Both the position numbers and the translations under genes were made by a program. From Sorex araneus (lineage: Eukaryota; Chordata; Mammalia; Eulipotyphla; Soricidae), in the NCBI RefSeq assembly GCF_027595985.1, contig NC_073303.1, positions 369,189,386-369,253,385 of the forward strand: a stretch of 64,000 nt of DNA, written 5' to 3'. Numbering within the stretch: the stretch's first letter is position 1; every line of letters begins with the position of its first letter. Below, piece by piece: positions 63,941-64,000 of this stretch. Below the pieces are notes generated by a model, which did no database searches, was not told the origin of the DNA, and was given only the letters and a program-made list of their open reading frames with translations.

Positions 63941-64000
63941 TGATGCACTGCAGTAGGTCACTCTGCCTGGTGGTGGCTCGGGGTTAGACCAGTAGAGCAG

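Overview
This is a stretch of mammalian nuclear DNA, almost certainly from a shrew (Soricidae, most like Sorex araneus). The evidence is a very abundant tRNA-derived SINE. Its head reads ggggctggagcgatagcac, it carries an internal B-box-like ggttcgattcc, and its tail contains ccaggagtaattcctgag. I know this SOR-type SINE from shrews. Dozens of copies of several ages are present, many with clear target-site duplications (TSDs). L1, L2 and MIR fragments, CA/TG/TA/ATAG microsatellites and a GC-rich minisatellite fill out the repeats.

One protein-coding gene is supported: the 5' part of ZCCHC2, on the + strand. Exon 1 starts at 32812 inside a CpG island of about 3.6 kb. Exons 2-7 lie at 47987-48098, 51192-51268, 53935-54006, 57302-57414, 60880-60974 and 63849-63932. 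All six complete introns are GT-AG, and all phases agree. The seven exons encode 481 complete codons plus one base. The reading frame continues beyond the window, where the C-terminal part with the CCHC zinc knuckle must lie. The visible protein has a proline-rich N-terminus, a conserved helical block, an acidic linker and most or all of a PX-like domain.

Layout: 1-31,930 is upstream intergenic DNA, packed with SINEs and L1 fragments, with a 24-unit 15-bp minisatellite at 5.5 kb. The stretch 28.3-31.9 kb, just upstream of the promoter, is unusually poor in recent repeats. 31,930-35,550 is the CpG island with promoter, 5' UTR, exon 1 and a second promoter-like motif cluster. 35.5-64 kb is ZCCHC2 introns 1-7. 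In human, ZCCHC2 lies between TNFRSF11A and PHLPP1 (recalled); neither neighbour is visible here.

Two SINE types share the same tRNA-like head. Tail A is the usual SOR body ending in poly(A) or a related A-rich tail. Tail B contains ggcaagctaccgagagtatc and cagtaacaagtctcacaatg and ends in (ACAGTG)n without poly(A). Tail B also occurs in a longer form and in copies without a head. No new enzymatic, defence or regulatory system was found; the points of interest are retroelement architecture, splicing and promoter structure.
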